A stretch of DNA of 64,000 nt from Pseudoluteimonas sp044226035 (GTDB lineage: Bacteria > Pseudomonadota > Gammaproteobacteria > Xanthomonadales > Xanthomonadaceae), in NCBI GenBank assembly GCA_044226035.1, contig JBGAHT010000003.1:1-64000 (forward strand). Direction: 5' to 3'. Shown one piece after another: positions 62,736 through 64,000 of the stretch; position 1 is the first letter of the stretch; each line of letters opens with the position of its first letter. Both the position numbers and the translations under genes were made by a program. The notes beneath the pieces were generated by a model. It made no database searches. It was not told the origin of the DNA and saw nothing but the letters and a program-made list of their open reading frames with translations.

Positions 62736-63650
62736 TCACCCTTCGCGCGGCGCCTCGGGCTCGAAGAAGCTCCAGCGGACCTCCGGGAATTCGACCTTCA
62801 CCGCGCGTTCGACCGTGGTGATCTGCCGCAGCAGCACGGCCGCGTCGCGTTCCTCGCGCATCCGCGCCTGCACCGACAGCATCACCTTGTCGCCGAGCTG
62901 CAGGCTGATGACGCTGATCACGTCGGCGATTTCCGGGCGCTTGCGCAGGAAGTCGCGCAAGGCCTGCTCGCGCTCCGGGTCCATGCCCTGCCCGACCAGC
63001 AGCGCCTTGACCTCGACCGCGACGAACACCGCCACCACCACCAGCAGCGCGCCGATGGCGAGCGTGCCGATCGCGTCCCACGCCGGGTTGCCGGTCGCGA
63101 CCGTGAGCAGCACCGCGGCCAGCGCGAGCACCAGGCCGAGCAGCGCGGCCAGGTCCTCGCCGAAGATCACCACCAGTTCCGCCTGGCGGCTGGCGTGGAA
63201 CCACTGCCACAGCGAACGCCCGCCGCGCGCGCGCGCCACTTCCTGCAGGCAGGCGCGCATCGACACGCCCTCGGCGACGATGGCGAACACCAGCACGCCC
63301 GCCGCCCACCACCATTGCCGCAGCGGTTCCGGGTGCGCGAGCTTGTGCCAGCCCTCGTACAGCGAATACAGGCCGCCGACGGTGAACAGCATCAGCGCGA
63401 CCAGGAACGACCAGAAGTAGATCGCCTTGCCCTGCCCCAGCGGGTGTTCCTGCGACGGCGCGCGCCGCGCCTGGCGCATGCCCAGCAGCAACAGCAGCTG
63501 GTTGCCGCAGTCGGCCATCGAATGCACGGTCTCGGCCAGCATCGCGCTGGAGCCGGTGAAGAAGGCGGCCACGCCCTTGGCGCAGGCGATGGCGAAGTTG
63601 GCGCCGAGCGCGAACACGATCGCGCGGTTGGAATCGCCGTTGCCGGCCAT
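62736..63650 (-). CDS. Cation diffusion facilitator (CDF) metal exporter
   Basis: CDF antiporters pump divalent metals (Zn, Fe, Co, Cd) out of the cytoplasm using protons. The 304-residue protein has six helices; the intramembrane metal site includes ETVHSMADCGNQLLLL (His and Asp) and VIFGEDLAALLGLVLAL (Glu and Asp, where many CDF members have His-Asp). The cytoplasmic C-terminal domain (DFLRKRPEIADVISVISLQL) follows. The ATG at 63650 (MAGNGDSNRAIVFALG) fits the family. The substrate metal cannot be told from the sequence. Confidence 0.9.
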   Translation of the reverse strand: MAGNGDSNRAIVFALGANFAIACAKGVAAFFTGSSAMLAETVHSMADCGNQLLLLLGMRQARRAPSQEHPLGQGKAIYFWSFLVALMLFTVGGLYSLYEGWHKLAHPEPLRQWWWAAGVLVFAIVAEGVSMRACLQEVARARGGRSLWQWFHASRQAELVVIFGEDLAALLGLVLALAAVLLTVATGNPAWDAIGTLAIGALLVVVAVFVAVEVKALLVGQGMDPEREQALRDFLRKRPEIADVISVISLQLGDKVMLSVQARMREERDAAVLLRQITTVERAVKVEFPEVRWSFFEPEAPREG

Positions 63651-63756
63651 GGTCGGGGGTCGTCGCGTGGGGCGCGGCAGTGTAGCAACCGCCGGCGCGC
63701 CACCGGCCCGATTCCCGTCAAGCAAGCTTTAACGTCGCGCGTGGCAGGATGTGCGG

Positions 63757-64000
63757 ATGGCTGCCCGCAACCGACTTCCGCCTTGGCACGAGGATCTCAA
63801 GCTGCGCAACGGCCGCCAGGTGCTGGTCCGGCCGATCCGCCCCGAGGACGCCGAGCCGCTGAGCGCGGCGTTCCCGCTGCTGCAGCCGGAGGAAGTCCGC
63901 CAGCGGTTCCTGCACGCCATGTCGGAATTGCCGCCGGCCATGGCCGAACGCCTGACCCGGCCGGACCCGAAATCCGAATTCGCGCTGGTCGCCGCGGAGC
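63757..64000 (+). CDS. GNAT-family N-acetyltransferase, N-terminal fragment (window edge)
   Basis: The gene runs off the window; 81 codons are visible from the ATG at 63757 (MAARNRLPPWHEDLKL). The segment LRNGRQVLVRPIRPEDAEPL matches the N-terminus of GNAT acetyltransferases of the type fused in protein acetylase Pat (LRDGxxVxIRPIRPEDA), followed by EEVRQRFLHAMSELPPAMAE. The catalytic acetyl-CoA site lies beyond the window. Acceptor unknown. Confidence 0.75.
   Translation, partial: MAARNRLPPWHEDLKLRNGRQVLVRPIRPEDAEPLSAAFPLLQPEEVRQRFLHAMSELPPAMAERLTRPDPKSEFALVAAE

Overview
The window is a high-GC gammaproteobacterial chromosome segment. Gene order and family content point to the Xanthomonadaceae (Lysobacter/Luteimonas/Xanthomonas-like). 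The clues are yceF-yceD-rpmF-fabHDG-acpP-fabF-pabB as one block, ffs-dnaX-ybaB-recR, yafS/rnhA/dnaQ opposite gloB/mltD, kdkA with a heptosyltransferase-like gene, tig-clpP-clpX-lon-hup-tRNA-Val-tRNA-Asp next to ppiD, phoB-phoR-ppk-ppx and creBCD. Species cannot be fixed from this window.

Layout: 1-7.7 kb, the fatty-acid synthesis operon on the minus strand, ending in pabB (cut by the window edge). 7.8-9.2 kb, yceF and small genes. 9.2-15.6 kb, an ArnT-like glycosyltransferase divergent from a MoxR/DUF58/transglutaminase/Slp-lipoprotein unit. 15.6-19.7 kb, HIT protein, recR, ybaB, dnaX, 4.5S RNA and tRNA-Ser. 19.8-24.1 kb, envelope-sugar genes, a broken toxin-antitoxin pair and a GIY-YIG gene. 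24.2-32.1 kb, tRNA-Ser, PP2C phosphatase, dnaQ/rnhA/yafS, gloB/mltD, fabI and ppiD. 32.2-37.9 kb, an arsenic-resistance island integrated in tRNA-Asp. 37.9-44.5 kb, tRNAs, hup, lon, clpX, clpP and tig. 44.6-45.3 kb, five tRNA genes. 45.4-49.8 kb, a YccA-family protein, isocitrate dehydrogenase, glutaredoxin and a BepA-like protease. 49.8-55.6 kb, phosphate sensing and polyphosphate metabolism. 55.7-58.1 kb, small orphan genes and a methyltransferase. 58.2-61.8 kb, creBCD. 61.8-64 kb, rlmJ, a CDF transporter and the start of a GNAT protein.

The most interesting region is the roughly 5.6-kb island at 32235-37880. It is bounded by an 18-bp direct repeat identical to the 3' end of tRNA-Asp. It carries arsR-arsI-arsC-aqpS behind a compact promoter/operator that seems to make a leaderless arsR message. 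It also carries an atypical tyrosine recombinase, a 13-bp-arm palindrome and a DUF6538-type integrase beside the tRNA. The insertion separated tRNA-Asp from what looks like its original terminator, and the island brings a replacement.

Other points are a perfect cre tag upstream of creD, a Pho-box-like promoter before phoB, a sigma-32-like promoter before lon, and palindromic repeats that have entered reading frames or start regions (pabB, DUF58). There is a probable one-base frameshift at the end of the HIT gene and a truncated ParE-type toxin. No CRISPR array, rRNA operon or insertion sequence was seen. All calls come from reading the sequence; no searches were run.
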